From Desulfovibrio sp. (GTDB lineage Bacteria > Desulfobacterota > Desulfovibrionia > Desulfovibrionales > Desulfovibrionaceae), in NCBI GenBank assembly GCA_031272405.1, contig JAISTW010000002.1, positions 1 through 51,149 on the forward strand: 51,149 bases of DNA, written 5' to 3'. The notes beneath the pieces are model-generated. The model searched no databases, was not told the origin of the DNA, and saw nothing but the letters and a program-made list of their open reading frames with translations. Positions 18,387 through 29,046 of the stretch are shown here, piece by piece. A program made the translations under genes and the position numbers. Position 1 is the first letter of the stretch, and every line of letters begins with the position of its first letter.

Positions 18387-19811
18387 TCAGTCGGCCTGCG
18401 TCCGGAGAAACGCCGGGACGTCGGGGTCGTCGCCGAAGTAACAGTGGTCAACCTGGCCGGGTTCGTGCCGGGGCGCTTCGTTCATGCTGAGCATGCGTCC
18501 GTGCAGCGCTTCCGTGGCCTGACCGCGGCGCTTCTGCCTCTGGAACGTCGGGATGTCGGTGTAGTTTTCCAGCCCGGGAAGGGGTTCAAAGATGAAACCG
18601 TCGCCGGAGGTGTAGCGCTCCGGCTGGGGAGAGGGCGGACGGCGTCTCACGGGCGGCGTGCTTCGGTCCTCGTCGTGCGGCTTGCCGCGCCACGCGCCGT
18701 TTGTCGCCGGTTCCGGCGTCAGCGTGTTTCGGTCTTCGCCGTACGGCCTGGGGCCGCCGAAAGTCTGCGTCCCCCTGCCGTTCCTCCCGAGATCCGGGTT
18801 GAGCACGGTGACTTTGCCCGGAAGCTGCTTCACGGGCACGGCGGGTTCAATGCCGGTCGCGATGACGGTGACCCGGATCTCGTCGCCGAGGTCCTCGTCA
18901 AAGAGCAGGCCGAACTTGATGTTGACGTCTTCGGGCGCGGCCTCGGCGATGATGTCGCCTATCTCCTGGATTTCCTGCCCCGTGATGTCGTCGGCGGCGG
19001 TGATGTTGTACAGGACGGCCTTGGCGCTTTCCAGGGACACGTTTTCCAGCAGCGGGCTCATGATGGCCCGCTGCGTCGCCTCGCGGGCGCGGTTCTCGCC
19101 CGAGGCGATGCCGGTGCCCATGAGGGCCAGTCCCGCTTCGGACATGGCCGTGCGCACGTCGGCAAAGTCGACGTTCAGCACGGCCGGGGCGACGATGACG
19201 TCGGAAATGCCCTTGACGGCGTAATAGAGAACATTGTTGGCCTGCTGCAGCAGGGCCTTGAAGGGGGTGTTTTTGGGCGCGAAGGGCACCAGCCGGTCGT
19301 TGGGCACGATGAGCAGACTGTCCACATGCTGGCGCAGGTTTTCCAGACCGTTTTCCGCGGCCATCTTGCGCTTTTTGCCTTCGTAGGCGAAGGGCATGGT
19401 GACCACCCCCACGGTCAGCGCTCCCATCTCCTTGGCGATCTGGGCTATGACCGGCGCCGCGCCGGTGCCGGTGCCGCCGCCCATGCCGGCGGTGACGAAA
19501 ACCATGTCCGTTTCGGCCAGGGCGTCGCGGATGCTCGCCTTGCTTTCAATGGCGGCATCCTGGCCCACCGCCGGCATGGACCCGGCCCCCAGACCCTTGG
19601 TCAGCTTTTCTCCCAGTTGTATTTTGAAGGGAGCGTCCATTTTTTTGAGATGCTGCAGGTCCGTGTTGGCGCAGATGAACTGAACGCCCCGCAGCCCGGA
19701 GGCGATCATGTGCTGCACGGCGTTGCCGCCGCCCCCTCCCACGCCGATGACCTTGATTTTTGCCGGCAGCTCGGATGAAATGTCAATGTCGTTTACAATA
19801 GACTGAGCCAT
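18387..19811 (-). CDS. ftsZ: cell division protein FtsZ
   Basis: Tubulin-like GTPase that forms the Z-ring. The GTP-binding signature GGGTGTGAAP is at residues 111-120 and GVGGGGGNAV is near the start. The 474-residue length reflects a long, low-complexity linker (about 325-460, rich in R, P, G, T) before the conserved C-terminal peptide DVPAFLR that binds FtsA and other partners. GGGGAGG lies 4 bases before the ATG. The 99-base gap to ftsA holds a small hairpin (19894-19909), the largest gap in this half of the cluster, so processing or partial uncoupling there is possible. ftsZ is the last gene of the dcw run. Confidence 0.98.
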   Translation of the reverse strand: MAQSIVNDIDISSELPAKIKVIGVGGGGGNAVQHMIASGLRGVQFICANTDLQHLKKMDAPFKIQLGEKLTKGLGAGSMPAVGQDAAIESKASIRDALAETDMVFVTAGMGGGTGTGAAPVIAQIAKEMGALTVGVVTMPFAYEGKKRKMAAENGLENLRQHVDSLLIVPNDRLVPFAPKNTPFKALLQQANNVLYYAVKGISDVIVAPAVLNVDFADVRTAMSEAGLALMGTGIASGENRAREATQRAIMSPLLENVSLESAKAVLYNITAADDITGQEIQEIGDIIAEAAPEDVNIKFGLLFDEDLGDEIRVTVIATGIEPAVPVKQLPGKVTVLNPDLGRNGRGTQTFGGPRPYGEDRNTLTPEPATNGAWRGKPHDEDRSTPPVRRRPPSPQPERYTSGDGFIFEPLPGLENYTDIPTFQRQKRRGQATEALHGRMLSMNEAPRHEPGQVDHCYFGDDPDVPAFLRTQAD

Positions 19812-19910
19812 AGAGCCTCCCCTTTTGCTTTTGCCCGCGTGAATTCATGCTTGAAAACGTTCCCGTCAAAATACCGCCGATAATATTCCGGAACCGGAAG
19901 CGTTTCCGGA

Positions 19911-21152
19911 TCAGGACACATCCTTGAACCACCTTTTGAAGCGTGTGAGTATCGCGTTGAAAACGCCCGTCTCTGTGCCGCGGGGAGAGAAAGGTTTCGG
20001 CCCGCCCGCTTCCTGCTCTGCCCCGTAACGCAACAACCCGACCGCCGTGGCGTATTTCGGGCTGCCGACGACGTCTTTCAGCCCGCCCACATCGCGCGGA
20101 TACCCGATGCGGGTGGGAAGATTGAAAATTTGTTCCGCCAGTTCCTGACAGCCGTAAATCAGGGATGTTCCCCCCGTCAGCACAATTCCCGCCCCGATCA
20201 GGTCTTTGTACCCGGATTTGACGAGGGTCTGGTCAACGAGATAGAGAATTTCCTCCATGCGCGGCTCGCATATTTCGGCCAGCACCTGACGGGAGAGACG
20301 CCTGGGTTCCCTTCCGCCCACGCTCGGAACTTCGATGAACTCGTTGGAGTGAATCATGTCGGCCAGCGCGCAGCCGTATTTCAGCTTGATGCGTTCGGCC
20401 GAGCCGACCGGCGTGCGCAGCCCGAAAGCTATGTCGTTGGAAAGGTTCTGGCCCCCGATGGCCAGAACGGCGGTGTGCTTTATGGCGTTGTTGGCGAAGA
20501 TGGCGATATCCGTGGTGCCGCCCCCCAGATCAACGAGGGCGACGCCGATTTCCCGCTCTTCCCCCGTCAGCACGGCCTTGGCCGAGGCCAGGGATTCAAG
20601 GGCGATGTCCGCGACTTCCAGGCCGGCGCGGCGGCAGGAGCGCACGATGTTCTGCGCGGAGGAAACGGCCCCGGTGACGATGTGGACTTTCACCTCAAGG
20701 CGCACGCCGGCCATGCCGAGCGGGTCGGCGATGCCGCGCTGGGCGTCCACAATGTATTCCTGGGGCAAAATGTGGATGACTTCCCGGTCGGCCGGTATGG
20801 CGACGGCCCGCGCCGCGTCAATGGCCCGGTCTATGTCGTTCTGGGCGACTTCGCCGCCCTTGACGGCGATGATGCCGTGGCTGTTGAGCCCCATGATGTG
20901 CCCGCCGGCTATGCCCACATAGACGGCGTTGATTTCGCAGCCGGCCATAAGCTCCGCGTTTTCCACGGCCTTGCGGATGCCCTGCACGGTCTGCTCGATG
21001 TTCACCACGACGCCTTTGCGCAGGCCGGTGAAGTCGCTTTCTCCGACTCCCACTATGTCCACAACGCCGGTTTCCTGCATTTCGCCGACCACCGCGCAAA
21101 TTTTGGTGGTGCCGATGTCAAGTCCCACTATCAGATTGGGGTTGCCGCTCAT
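19911..21152 (-). CDS. ftsA: cell division protein FtsA
   Basis: Actin-like ATPase that tethers FtsZ to the membrane. The 413-residue protein starts with the phosphate-1 motif VGLDIGTTKICAVVGE and has the LVDLGGGTTDIAIF phosphate-2 motif and GIVLTGG near the C-terminus. The last residues (AILTRFKRWFKDVS) form a likely amphipathic membrane-targeting helix. A strong purine-rich site (GAGGGGGATGT) precedes the ATG. It lies between ftsQ (63-base gap) and ftsZ, the classical order. Confidence 0.97.
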   Translation of the reverse strand: MSGNPNLIVGLDIGTTKICAVVGEMQETGVVDIVGVGESDFTGLRKGVVVNIEQTVQGIRKAVENAELMAGCEINAVYVGIAGGHIMGLNSHGIIAVKGGEVAQNDIDRAIDAARAVAIPADREVIHILPQEYIVDAQRGIADPLGMAGVRLEVKVHIVTGAVSSAQNIVRSCRRAGLEVADIALESLASAKAVLTGEEREIGVALVDLGGGTTDIAIFANNAIKHTAVLAIGGQNLSNDIAFGLRTPVGSAERIKLKYGCALADMIHSNEFIEVPSVGGREPRRLSRQVLAEICEPRMEEILYLVDQTLVKSGYKDLIGAGIVLTGGTSLIYGCQELAEQIFNLPTRIGYPRDVGGLKDVVGSPKYATAVGLLRYGAEQEAGGPKPFSPRGTETGVFNAILTRFKRWFKDVS

Positions 21153-21215
21153 ACATCCCCCTCGCCAAGCGCGCGTCGCGAAAAAATCTCAATGAGGCGT
21201 CGTGAAAACATGCCG

Positions 21216-22097
21216 TCATCCCTGCCGCATATTGTTGAACAGAACCCATACATTGCCGTCGGCGGCTCTTATCTGGCGCACGTTCTGCAACTCGCGTCTC
21301 CGCGCCAGATCCCCCATGGCCAGCCCCATTCTGGTCAGGTTTTTATTCCAGTCGTCTGTGGCTATGGACAGACGCATCTCGCGGTCCTCAAGGTATATTT
21401 CCACCGCCCCGGCCGCTGTCGCGGCGACCTGGGCTATAATGCCGGATTCCAGCGGCAGGGTGCCGCTTTGCATGTCCTTCAGCATTTTGGAGAGATAGGG
21501 GACAATTTCTTCCGCGCCCTGCTCAATGACCAGCGTCGGCAAGGAAAGAAAATTGGCGCTTTCCACGGGCGCGATGGCCTCCCCCATTTCATTGGCGTAG
21601 TACAAAATGCCGTCCTTGCGCAGCCAGAAAGACGGCATCCGTTCTTTCAGCTTTATGACGAATCTGTCAGGCAACAGCCGTTTTATGGAAACTTCCCGCA
21701 CCCAGGGGGTGCGCAGCAAATCTTTTTCCGCGTCGGCTATGTTCACGGAAAGCGAGTTCTCCCCTTCCCTGATGCCGCTGTAGCGCAGAACCATTTCCTT
21801 GGCGAGGCGCACATTGCCGACCACATCCACGTGTTTTGTCTGAAAAAACGCGCTGGTGACGGCTTCATTGTAAATCCATATGGAAAGGCGGCACAGCAGG
21901 ACGGACACCCCCGCCACGCAGCACAACAGCAACGCGACCGTCCCGAATTTTTTTATCCCGCCGATGCTTTTCATCCGGCCGATATGGCCGACCCGCCTGA
22001 ATTCCCGCCATATCCCGAACCTGGCCGGCCTGTTTTCGGGCGGCGTTTTTACATAGGCGTTACGGGCTTTCCGGTTGAATTTGTGCAAAAGCGGCAT
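21216..22097 (-). CDS. ftsQ: cell division protein FtsQ
   Basis: Bitopic inner-membrane divisome protein (293 residues) bridging cytoplasmic and periplasmic division proteins. A basic cytoplasmic tail (1-49) precedes one transmembrane helix (about 50-75). A POTRA domain follows (from about TKHVDVVGN to VIKLKER), then the FtsQ beta domain with WLRKDGILYYANEMG. The start is preceded by GGGGTG. The gene begins 14 bases after the murB stop. Confidence 0.93.
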   Translation of the reverse strand: MPLLHKFNRKARNAYVKTPPENRPARFGIWREFRRVGHIGRMKSIGGIKKFGTVALLLCCVAGVSVLLCRLSIWIYNEAVTSAFFQTKHVDVVGNVRLAKEMVLRYSGIREGENSLSVNIADAEKDLLRTPWVREVSIKRLLPDRFVIKLKERMPSFWLRKDGILYYANEMGEAIAPVESANFLSLPTLVIEQGAEEIVPYLSKMLKDMQSGTLPLESGIIAQVAATAAGAVEIYLEDREMRLSIATDDWNKNLTRMGLAMGDLARRRELQNVRQIRAADGNVWVLFNNMRQG

Positions 22098-22111
22098 GGA
22101 ACACCCCGGTG

Positions 22112-22987
22112 TCAGACGATCCTGACTTCGGTCTGCAGTGTTATTCCCGTTTGGCGCAGAACAGCCGTTCTGGCCTCCTCAATCATGTCCAGGGCCGCCG
22201 TGGCGCTCCCCGAACCTTCGTTGACCAGAAAATTGGCGTGGAGAGGAGAGAAGATCATCCCGCCGCGGCCTTTTCCCCTGAAGCCGGCGTCCTCCAGCAG
22301 ACGGCCGGCGGGCGTCAGAGCGGACGGATTCTTGAAAACACACCCGGCGCTCCACGCGTTTAGAGGTTGTTTAGACTTTTTCTCAAAAAAGTATTGAAAC
22401 ATGCGTTTATCAATGCCATTCCTTTGGGACTTGGTCAAGACAAATATTGCCTCAAGAATAATAAAATTTTTTTTCTCCCCGGGGATGGAAAAGCTGCGGT
22501 AGCCGTAGTCGAACTTTTCGGCGGGGACTGTTTTAACGCAACCGTCCGCGATTATTTGAATACTCTCAAGATGGGCGGCGGTCTGGGCGCCGAAGGAGCC
22601 GGCGTTCATGGCGATGCAGCCGCCCACGCTGCCGGGAATGCCGACAAGGCCTTCCAGTCCTGAAAGCCCGTTTTTCAGACAGAAGCGCAAAAGTCTGGAC
22701 ATGGGCGCGCCCGCTCCGACGCGCACACGCGCCCTGTCGTCCTCTTCGGCGACCGTCAGGGGACTGTGCGCCCGGTTGAGCCGCACCAGAACAAAGGGGA
22801 GCCGGCCGTCCCGGGCGAGAATATTGCTTCCCGCCCCGAGCGCCAGCGCTTCCCCGCCCCAGGCGCGGAGGCGTTCCGGCAGAATATCCAGATCATGCCG
22901 CGTCTCAAGGACGATTTCGGCGATGGCCGTGCCGCCCAGACGCAGCGTGGTGCGTTCCGCGAGCGAGGGATCAGGCGTTTCACGCAT
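22112..22987 (-). CDS. murB: UDP-N-acetylenolpyruvoylglucosamine reductase
   Basis: FAD enzyme that reduces UDP-GlcNAc-enolpyruvate to UDP-MurNAc with NADPH in the cytoplasm. FAD-binding motifs are LGAGSN and [14 protein letters not shown]; catalytic-site motifs are DYGYR and, near the end, E in TEVRIV. At the proton-donor position the protein reads SAGCVFKNP, with Cys where many MurBs have Ser. The 291-residue length fits a type II enzyme. It overlaps murC by 8 bases. A stretch of about 110 bases inside the gene (22365-22475) is strikingly AT-rich compared with its surroundings, without breaking the frame. Confidence 0.95.
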   Translation of the reverse strand: MRETPDPSLAERTTLRLGGTAIAEIVLETRHDLDILPERLRAWGGEALALGAGSNILARDGRLPFVLVRLNRAHSPLTVAEEDDRARVRVGAGAPMSRLLRFCLKNGLSGLEGLVGIPGSVGGCIAMNAGSFGAQTAAHLESIQIIADGCVKTVPAEKFDYGYRSFSIPGEKKNFIILEAIFVLTKSQRNGIDKRMFQYFFEKKSKQPLNAWSAGCVFKNPSALTPAGRLLEDAGFRGKGRGGMIFSPLHANFLVNEGSGSATAALDMIEEARTAVLRQTGITLQTEVRIV

Positions 22988-24350
22988 GTGAAGTCCCCAG
23001 AAACAACGGCCCCAGCCGGGTGATGGTGCCTGCGCCCAGGGTCAGCAGCACGTCCCCGGGGTTGAGCTGGCCGGGCAGGGCTTCGGCGAGTTTTTCCAGA
23101 CTTTGAAAAAACAGGACGGGCGTATTTGAAACCTGGTGTATCCCCTGGGCAAGGCTCTGGCTGGAGACGCCGGGAATGGGTTTTTCGCCTGCGGGATATA
23201 TTTCCGTGAGCAGAAGCAGATCCGCCGGGTCGAAAACCTTGCAGAATTCCCCGAACAGGGCCTGCGTCCGCGTGAAGCGGTGCGGCTGGAAGGCGACCAC
23301 AAGACGCCGACGCGGAAAGACCTGGCGCGCCGTGTCCAGCGTCGCCGCGATCTCCGCCGGATGATGGCCGTAGTCGTCCACAACGCTGACGCCGTTCTTT
23401 TCTCCCTTGAATTCAAAACGCCGTCCGACGCCGCCGAAATTCTCCAGCCCGCGGCGGCAATCATCAAAGGATATTCCGGTTTCCAGGGCGGCCCCCACGG
23501 CGCCGAGGGCGTTGAGAATATTGTGTCGTCCGGGCTGCGGCAGGAGTATCTCCCCCAGTTTCTGGCCGTCAAGCCATGCCTCGAAACTGTTTTTCGAACC
23601 GCTCTCAAGAAGAACGGCGCGCAGACGATTTGCCGCTGAAAACCCGTATGTTAGGAATGGACGTTTGATGAGCGGCAAAAGGGCGCGAACGCCGGGATCA
23701 TCCCCGCAGACGACATTGAGGCCGTAAAAAGGAATCTTGTTCATGAACTGCGTGAAGGCGGCGTCAATGGCCTCGCGGGTCTTGTAATGATCCAGATGGT
23801 CGGTGTCCACATTGGTGACGATGTTGATGATGGGCAGCAGGCAAAGGAAGGAGCCGTCGGATTCGTCCGCTTCGGCTATGAGATATTCGCCGCGCCCCAA
23901 ACGGGCGTTGGTTCCGTATGCGTTCAGCCGCCCGCCGATGATGACTGTGGGGTCTAGGCCGGCCGTGTCGAAAATGCCGGCCGTCAGCGAAGTGGTCGTC
24001 GTTTTGCCGTGCGTTCCGGCCACGGCTATGCCCTGACGCAGACGCATCAGCTCCGCCAGCATCTCCGCCCTGGGAATGACGGCGATATCGCGGCGGCGGG
24101 CTTCCTCCACCTCTGGATTGTCGGCGGCGACGGCCGTTGACTTTACAAGCACCTGCACATTGCCGACATTTCCGGCGGCATGCCCCACATGCACGGCTGC
24201 GCCCAACTGACGCAAATGTTTGACGACAGCCGAATCGGACAGGTCCGAGCCGGAAACCTCATAGCCCAGATTCAGCAGAACCTCGGCTATGCCGCTCATG
24301 CCCGCGCCGCCGATGCCCACCATGTGTATGCGTCTGATTTTGTGTTTCAT
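22980..24350 (-). CDS. murC: UDP-N-acetylmuramate--L-alanine ligase
   Basis: ATP-dependent ligase that adds L-Ala to UDP-MurNAc. GIGGAGMSG (12-20) forms the UDP-binding loop, GTHGKTTTT (112-120) the ATP-binding loop, and DDYGHHP marks the C-terminal domain. Its 456 residues match the family. Its start overlaps the murG stop as ATGA. The usual neighbour ddl (D-Ala-D-Ala ligase) is not in this cluster. Confidence 0.97.
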   Translation of the reverse strand: MKHKIRRIHMVGIGGAGMSGIAEVLLNLGYEVSGSDLSDSAVVKHLRQLGAAVHVGHAAGNVGNVQVLVKSTAVAADNPEVEEARRRDIAVIPRAEMLAELMRLRQGIAVAGTHGKTTTTSLTAGIFDTAGLDPTVIIGGRLNAYGTNARLGRGEYLIAEADESDGSFLCLLPIINIVTNVDTDHLDHYKTREAIDAAFTQFMNKIPFYGLNVVCGDDPGVRALLPLIKRPFLTYGFSAANRLRAVLLESGSKNSFEAWLDGQKLGEILLPQPGRHNILNALGAVGAALETGISFDDCRRGLENFGGVGRRFEFKGEKNGVSVVDDYGHHPAEIAATLDTARQVFPRRRLVVAFQPHRFTRTQALFGEFCKVFDPADLLLLTEIYPAGEKPIPGVSSQSLAQGIHQVSNTPVLFFQSLEKLAEALPGQLNPGDVLLTLGAGTITRLGPLFLGTSHA

Positions 24351-25432
24351 CGCCTCTTCTCCCGCATGTCTCGCGTTTCTTCCAGTACCGCCAGCACGCG
24401 CGCCGCCGCGTCCGCGCGGGCCATCTTCAGGGCGGCGCGGGACATGCGTTTGCGGCGTTCCTCGTCGGCGAACATCTCCAGCAGCAGCGCGGCGACGCTG
24501 TCCGCGTCCAGATCGGATTGCCGGATCGCCGTCGCCATTCCGTATTTTTCAAGAATACGCGCGTTGCGCGTCTGATGATCGTTCGCGGCATGGGGAAAGG
24601 GCACCAGGATGCAGGGCAGGCCGGCGGCGCAGAGTTCCGCCGCCGTGCTCGCGCCGGCCCGGCATATGACCAGGTCGGCCCATGCGTAGGCCCGGGCCAT
24701 GTCGTCAATGAACGCGCTGACGCATTCCGGCGCGCAACCCGCTTGCGCGTAGGCCTGTTTTACGGCGGATTCCTCGTTCCTGCCGCTCTGGTGCCGTATT
24801 TCCACGCCTGCCGCCGTCAGGGCGGGCAATATTTTCGGCATGAAGTCGTTCAGGGCTTTCGCGCCCTGGGAACCGCCCAGAACAAGCAGTCTGCGCGTGG
24901 AAAAGCGCCTTTCGGAACCGCCGACGGCGCATATGTCCCTGCGCACCGGGTTTCCCGTCAGGACGCATTTTTGTGGGGGAAAACCCGTGGTGTCGGGCCA
25001 GGAAAGGCAGACGCGCCGGGCGAAGCGGCTGACGAAACGGTTGCTTGTTCCGGCTACGGCGTTTTGCTCGTGCAGGACGCAGGGCACGCCGCACAGGGCG
25101 GCTGCGGCCACGGGGGCGAAGGACGCGTAGCCGCCGAACCCCAGCACGACTTGCGGACGCCATTGTCTGATCATGCCCACGGCCTGAATCACCGCAGCCG
25201 TCATCATGACGCCCGCTGCCGCGGCCCGCGGGCCGCGTCCCAAAAATCCGCGTACCGGCAGCCCCTCAAAGGCGATTCCGTGCCCGGCCGCTATTTCTTT
25301 TTCCGGTCCCCGGCGGGAGCCCGCGAGTTTCAGGCGCAGATCGGGAAAGCGCCGCCGCAGTTCCTCCGCTACGGCGAGGGCCGGGAAAATATGCCCGCCG
25401 GTGCCGCCGGCGGCCAGAATAACGCTCTTCAC
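24347..25432 (-). CDS. murG: lipid II synthase (UDP-GlcNAc transferase MurG)
   Basis: Peripheral inner-membrane GT-B glycosyltransferase that adds GlcNAc to lipid I to make lipid II. Residues 9-14 (GGTGGH) are the N-terminal glycine loop; [14 protein letters not shown] and the C-terminal [11 protein letters not shown] segment form the UDP-GlcNAc site. It is 361 residues long. It overlaps both murC and ftsW by 4 bases. Confidence 0.97.
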   Translation of the reverse strand: MKSVILAAGGTGGHIFPALAVAEELRRRFPDLRLKLAGSRRGPEKEIAAGHGIAFEGLPVRGFLGRGPRAAAAGVMMTAAVIQAVGMIRQWRPQVVLGFGGYASFAPVAAAALCGVPCVLHEQNAVAGTSNRFVSRFARRVCLSWPDTTGFPPQKCVLTGNPVRRDICAVGGSERRFSTRRLLVLGGSQGAKALNDFMPKILPALTAAGVEIRHQSGRNEESAVKQAYAQAGCAPECVSAFIDDMARAYAWADLVICRAGASTAAELCAAGLPCILVPFPHAANDHQTRNARILEKYGMATAIRQSDLDADSVAALLLEMFADEERRKRMSRAALKMARADAAARVLAVLEETRDMREKRR

Positions 25433-26589
25433 TGCGTGTTCGTCCTTGAATAGTTCATCAGCAGACCTATGCAGATCATGGTCGCAACGAGGCTGCTGCC
25501 GCCGTAACTTATGAGCGGCATCGGCACGCCCTTGGGGGGCGCCACGCCCATGACCACAGCCAGATTCAGGGCCGCGCCTATGCCGAGAATGGCGGTCAGC
25601 CCGAAGGCTGTAAAGCGGTCGCGCAGATTGACTTGGGCCATGACGATGCGGTAACAGCGCCAGAAAAGCAGGGCGAACAAAGCCATGATCAGGCTGACGC
25701 CGACAAAGCCGGTTTCTTCAGCCAGCACGGCCATGATGAAATCCGTGTGCGTCTCCGGTAAAAAATACATCTTCTGCTTGCTCGCTCCGATCCCCAGACC
25801 GAAAAAGCCGCCCGACCCGATGGCGAGCAGGGACTGGGCCAGTTGGTATCCGGTATCCTGCGCATCCCGAAAAGGTTCCAGAAAGGCCAGAAGACGGCGC
25901 AGACGATAGGGAGAGGCGATGGCCAGGGCCAAAGCCCCGGCGCAGGCCAGAGACACTGAGAAGAAGATGTAGATGAAGCGCGTTCCCCCCGCGATGCACA
26001 TGAAGAACAGCAGACCGGCCAGAATGACGGCGCTGCCGAAGTCGGGCTGCAAGAGGAGAAGGACGCAGAAAAGCCCTGTCACGGCAAAGGGCGGTATGAC
26101 GCCGCGGCTGAATGTTTTGATCAAATCCTGTTTGGAGCTCATGAAATAGGCGAGGTACATGACGACGGCTATTTTCACGAATTCCATGGGCTGTAATGAG
26201 ACGGGGCCCAACGGTATCCAGCGTTTGGCGCCGTTGACGGTCGGAGTCAGGGGCGACAGCGTGACGAGCAGCAGAAGAAGGGCGGCGAAAAGCGCCGGAT
26301 ACTGCAATCTGTACAGCCAGGATTTTGAGATGACCGCGGCGCCCCACAGGCACAAGCCGCCCGCGACGGCGAAGACGAGCTGACGCTTGAAAAAATAGTA
26401 TTTGTCGCCGGTATATTCTTCCGCCCTGATGCCGCTGGAGGAAAGCACCATAATCAGACCGATGCCGAGAATGACCATGGCGACCACAAAAAGCCACCAG
26501 TCGAAACGTCCTGTTTCACTCGCGGAGCCCTTCTGCGATGCGTTCAGGATGCTGCCGCGGAAATTTTTTTCAGTGAAGAAATTTTTCAT
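25429..26589 (-). CDS. ftsW: septal peptidoglycan polymerase FtsW
   Basis: SEDS-family glycosyltransferase that polymerises lipid II at the septum, working with the FtsI transpeptidase. The 386-residue protein has about ten membrane segments. It has the conserved loop around GASKQKMYFLPETHTDFI-AVLAEE and a C-terminal PxxGVPMPLISYGGSS motif. The N-terminal 30 residues are cytoplasmic and polar. It overlaps murG and murD by 4 bases each. Confidence 0.97.
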   Translation of the reverse strand: MKNFFTEKNFRGSILNASQKGSASETGRFDWWLFVVAMVILGIGLIMVLSSSGIRAEEYTGDKYYFFKRQLVFAVAGGLCLWGAAVISKSWLYRLQYPALFAALLLLLVTLSPLTPTVNGAKRWIPLGPVSLQPMEFVKIAVVMYLAYFMSSKQDLIKTFSRGVIPPFAVTGLFCVLLLLQPDFGSAVILAGLLFFMCIAGGTRFIYIFFSVSLACAGALALAIASPYRLRRLLAFLEPFRDAQDTGYQLAQSLLAIGSGGFFGLGIGASKQKMYFLPETHTDFIMAVLAEETGFVGVSLIMALFALLFWRCYRIVMAQVNLRDRFTAFGLTAILGIGAALNLAVVMGVAPPKGVPMPLISYGGSSLVATMICIGLLMNYSRTNTQ

Positions 26590-27896
26590 GGCAGGGCTTC
26601 CACAATACGTCTGAAGTCGTTTCCCCGTTCCATATAGTTGGCGTAGAGGTCAAAGCTGGATGTTCCGGGCGAGAGCAGCACCACGTCCCCCCTTTGGGCG
26701 TGATCGTTGAGCAGCCGCACCGCAGACTCCAGTTTTTCATGCCGGGTGATGGGGACTGTTCCCTGCCAGGCTTCCTCGAATTTTTCCCTGCTTGCGCCGA
26801 ACAGGGCCACCTCCGCAACATGTTTTCCGACCAGACCGCGCAACCCCGCCAGATCCCCGCCCTTGAACTTGCCGCCGCACAGCAGTCGAACCGGCTTGTC
26901 CATGGCCTGCAGGGCTACCCGCAGCGCGGCGACGGTGGTGCATTTGGAGTCGTTTATGTAGGTGATTCCCCGGTGCAGCCGCACTGTCTCCAGACGGTGG
27001 GGAAGCGGATGGAAGGCGGCCACGGCCGATTCGGCGTTGGCCGCGCTTACGCCGAAAAAGCGGCAGGCCTGCCAGGCGGCTTCCATATTCAGCTTGTTGT
27101 GTTCTCCCAAAAGACGGCAGCCGGCAAAACGATTCGTGTTTTCAATGTAAACCTGACGGGCTTTCAGGTGAAAGGCCTTGGCCGGCGTTCGCAGTTCGGA
27201 AGCCAGAACGGCGAGGTCTCCTTCATCCTGACAGCGGAAAAGACGAAATTTGGCCTCGATATATTCGCGCATGTCCCTGTGGTAGTCCAGATGGTTGGAG
27301 GAAATGTTCAGAAGCACGCCCACCCGCGGACGAAAGGTGGAACAGGTTTGCAGTTGAAAACTTGATATTTCCAGAACAAGCACGTCCGCCCTGCGTTTTC
27401 CCAGGACGTATTCGGAGAGGGGCGTGCCGATGTTGCCCCCCAGAAAAACGCTGTAGCCCTGCGTCTGAAGCATGGCCGCGGCCAGTGAGGCCGTGGTCGT
27501 CTTGCCGCTGGTGCCGGTTATGGCCAGCACGGGTTCCCCTTCAAGATACCGCCAGGCCAGCTCGGTTTCGGCCAGAATTTCCGGGGGTTTCACCCCGTCC
27601 CGGGCGGCGATGAGCGGCGCGAGCCTGGCGACGGGAATGCCGGGACTGGGCACGACAAAGACCGCGTGCTCGAAATGTTCAGGTTTGTGTTCTCCAAAAA
27701 CGCAGTCCACGCCGAGATTGCGCAGCTGCTCCCATGTCTCGTCCGGCACTGTCCCCGGCTCGCGCTCCAGAAGGCGCACCCGCGCCCCCCGCTCGACAAG
27801 AAGGCGCGTCGCGGCGAGGCCGGAACGTCCCGCGCCGGCCACCACAGTCAGTTCGCCCGTATGGGGACGCCTTTGGCGAAGATTTTCCAGCGTCAT
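26586..27896 (-). CDS. murD: UDP-N-acetylmuramoylalanine--D-glutamate ligase
   Basis: Adds D-Glu to UDP-MurNAc-L-Ala using ATP. The P-loop GTSGKTTT begins at residue 128. The nucleotide-sugar-binding N-terminus has GAGRSGLA (21-28), and SSNHLDYH and NDSKCTT are typical of MurD. It is 436 residues long. A 52-base gap separates it from mraY upstream. Confidence 0.96.
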   Translation of the reverse strand: MTLENLRQRRPHTGELTVVAGAGRSGLAATRLLVERGARVRLLEREPGTVPDETWEQLRNLGVDCVFGEHKPEHFEHAVFVVPSPGIPVARLAPLIAARDGVKPPEILAETELAWRYLEGEPVLAITGTSGKTTTASLAAAMLQTQGYSVFLGGNIGTPLSEYVLGKRRADVLVLEISSFQLQTCSTFRPRVGVLLNISSNHLDYHRDMREYIEAKFRLFRCQDEGDLAVLASELRTPAKAFHLKARQVYIENTNRFAGCRLLGEHNKLNMEAAWQACRFFGVSAANAESAVAAFHPLPHRLETVRLHRGITYINDSKCTTVAALRVALQAMDKPVRLLCGGKFKGGDLAGLRGLVGKHVAEVALFGASREKFEEAWQGTVPITRHEKLESAVRLLNDHAQRGDVVLLSPGTSSFDLYANYMERGNDFRRIVEALP

Positions 27897-27948
27897 TCAA
27901 TTTCTCCCGGGGGTTTCCCCTGTCTTTGCGGCGACTTCCATAACCGGC

Positions 27949-29025
27949 TCAGCGCAGTTTGAGCACCGAAAGCGCCATCAGGCCCAACAGAATCGAAGTT
28001 ATCCAGAAACGTATGATGATTTTTGATTCCGGCACGCCCTTCAACTCGAAATGGTGGTGCAGCGGCGCCATGCGAAAAATGCGTTTGCCCCCGGTCCAGC
28101 GGAAGTATCCGACCTGAAGAATGACCGAGAGCGTCTCAATGACGAAAAGACCGCCGACCACAGCCAGGACGAGTTCCTGTTTGCAGAGCAGGGCGAGATA
28201 GCCCAGCGTGCCGCCGATGCTCAATGAGCCGACATCTCCCATAAAAACCTGGGCCGGATAGGCGTTGAACCACAAAAATCCCAGGCCGGCGCCGATAAGC
28301 GCCGCGCAGAAAACAGCGACCTCGCCCACGCCGGGTATGTACGGCACCAGCAGATATGCGGAGAAGCGCGCGTTGCCCGTCACATAGATGAATATGGAGA
28401 AGACGATCAGCGCCACAATGGCCGGCCCGATGGCCAGTCCGTCCAGACCGTCCGTCAGGTTGACGGCGTTGGAGGAGGCCGTCATGACAAAGACGCCGAA
28501 GGGGAGATACAAAAGTCCGATGTCGGGGTTGATGTCCTTCAGAAACGGTATCGTCAGGCGGCTGCTGTACTCGGGGCTGGCGTAGAGCAGCCCTATGCCG
28601 ACGAGGGCCGCCAGCGCCTGGCCGGACAATTTTGTCCGGGCGGAAATGCCTTTGTTGCTGTGACGGCGTATTTTGGTGTAATCGTCCAGGAAGCCGACCA
28701 GGCCGAATCCGACAAAGACCAGAAACGCCTGCCAGATGTGGCGGCTGCCCAAATCTCCCCAGAGCAGCAGGCTGAAGGACAGCGCAAGGGCGATAAGCAG
28801 GCCGCCCATTGTGGGCGTGCCCGCCTTTTCGGCGTGGGCCTTGACGTCCTCGTGAATGCTTTGCCCGCATTTGACGCGGCGCAGCCAGGCGATAAAACGC
28901 GGGCCGACAAGAATGGAAAAGACGAGCGCTGTTATCAGAGCCGCCAGGGAGCGGAACGTTATGTATCTGAAGACGTTGAAGACTATCCAGTCGGGAGCGA
29001 GCGGAGCGAGTATGTTGTAGAACAT
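27949..29025 (-). CDS. mraY: phospho-N-acetylmuramoyl-pentapeptide transferase
   Basis: Integral membrane enzyme that transfers phospho-MurNAc-pentapeptide to undecaprenyl phosphate, making lipid I. About ten membrane segments are visible in 358 residues. Catalytic and magnesium-binding signatures are [26 protein letters not shown] and the histidine-rich [11 protein letters not shown]. It lies in the standard order between murF and murD. Confidence 0.98.
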   Translation of the reverse strand: MFYNILAPLAPDWIVFNVFRYITFRSLAALITALVFSILVGPRFIAWLRRVKCGQSIHEDVKAHAEKAGTPTMGGLLIALALSFSLLLWGDLGSRHIWQAFLVFVGFGLVGFLDDYTKIRRHSNKGISARTKLSGQALAALVGIGLLYASPEYSSRLTIPFLKDINPDIGLLYLPFGVFVMTASSNAVNLTDGLDGLAIGPAIVALIVFSIFIYVTGNARFSAYLLVPYIPGVGEVAVFCAALIGAGLGFLWFNAYPAQVFMGDVGSLSIGGTLGYLALLCKQELVLAVVGGLFVIETLSVILQVGYFRWTGGKRIFRMAPLHHHFELKGVPESKIIIRFWITSILLGLMALSVLKLR

Positions 29026-29046
29026 TTGTTTTCTCCCGGCCTGGTT

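Noticed and set aside
20130..22397. Plus-strand open frame of 755 codons across ftsA, ftsQ and murB
   Set aside because: It lies opposite three well-supported genes and has no domain or ribosome-binding site.
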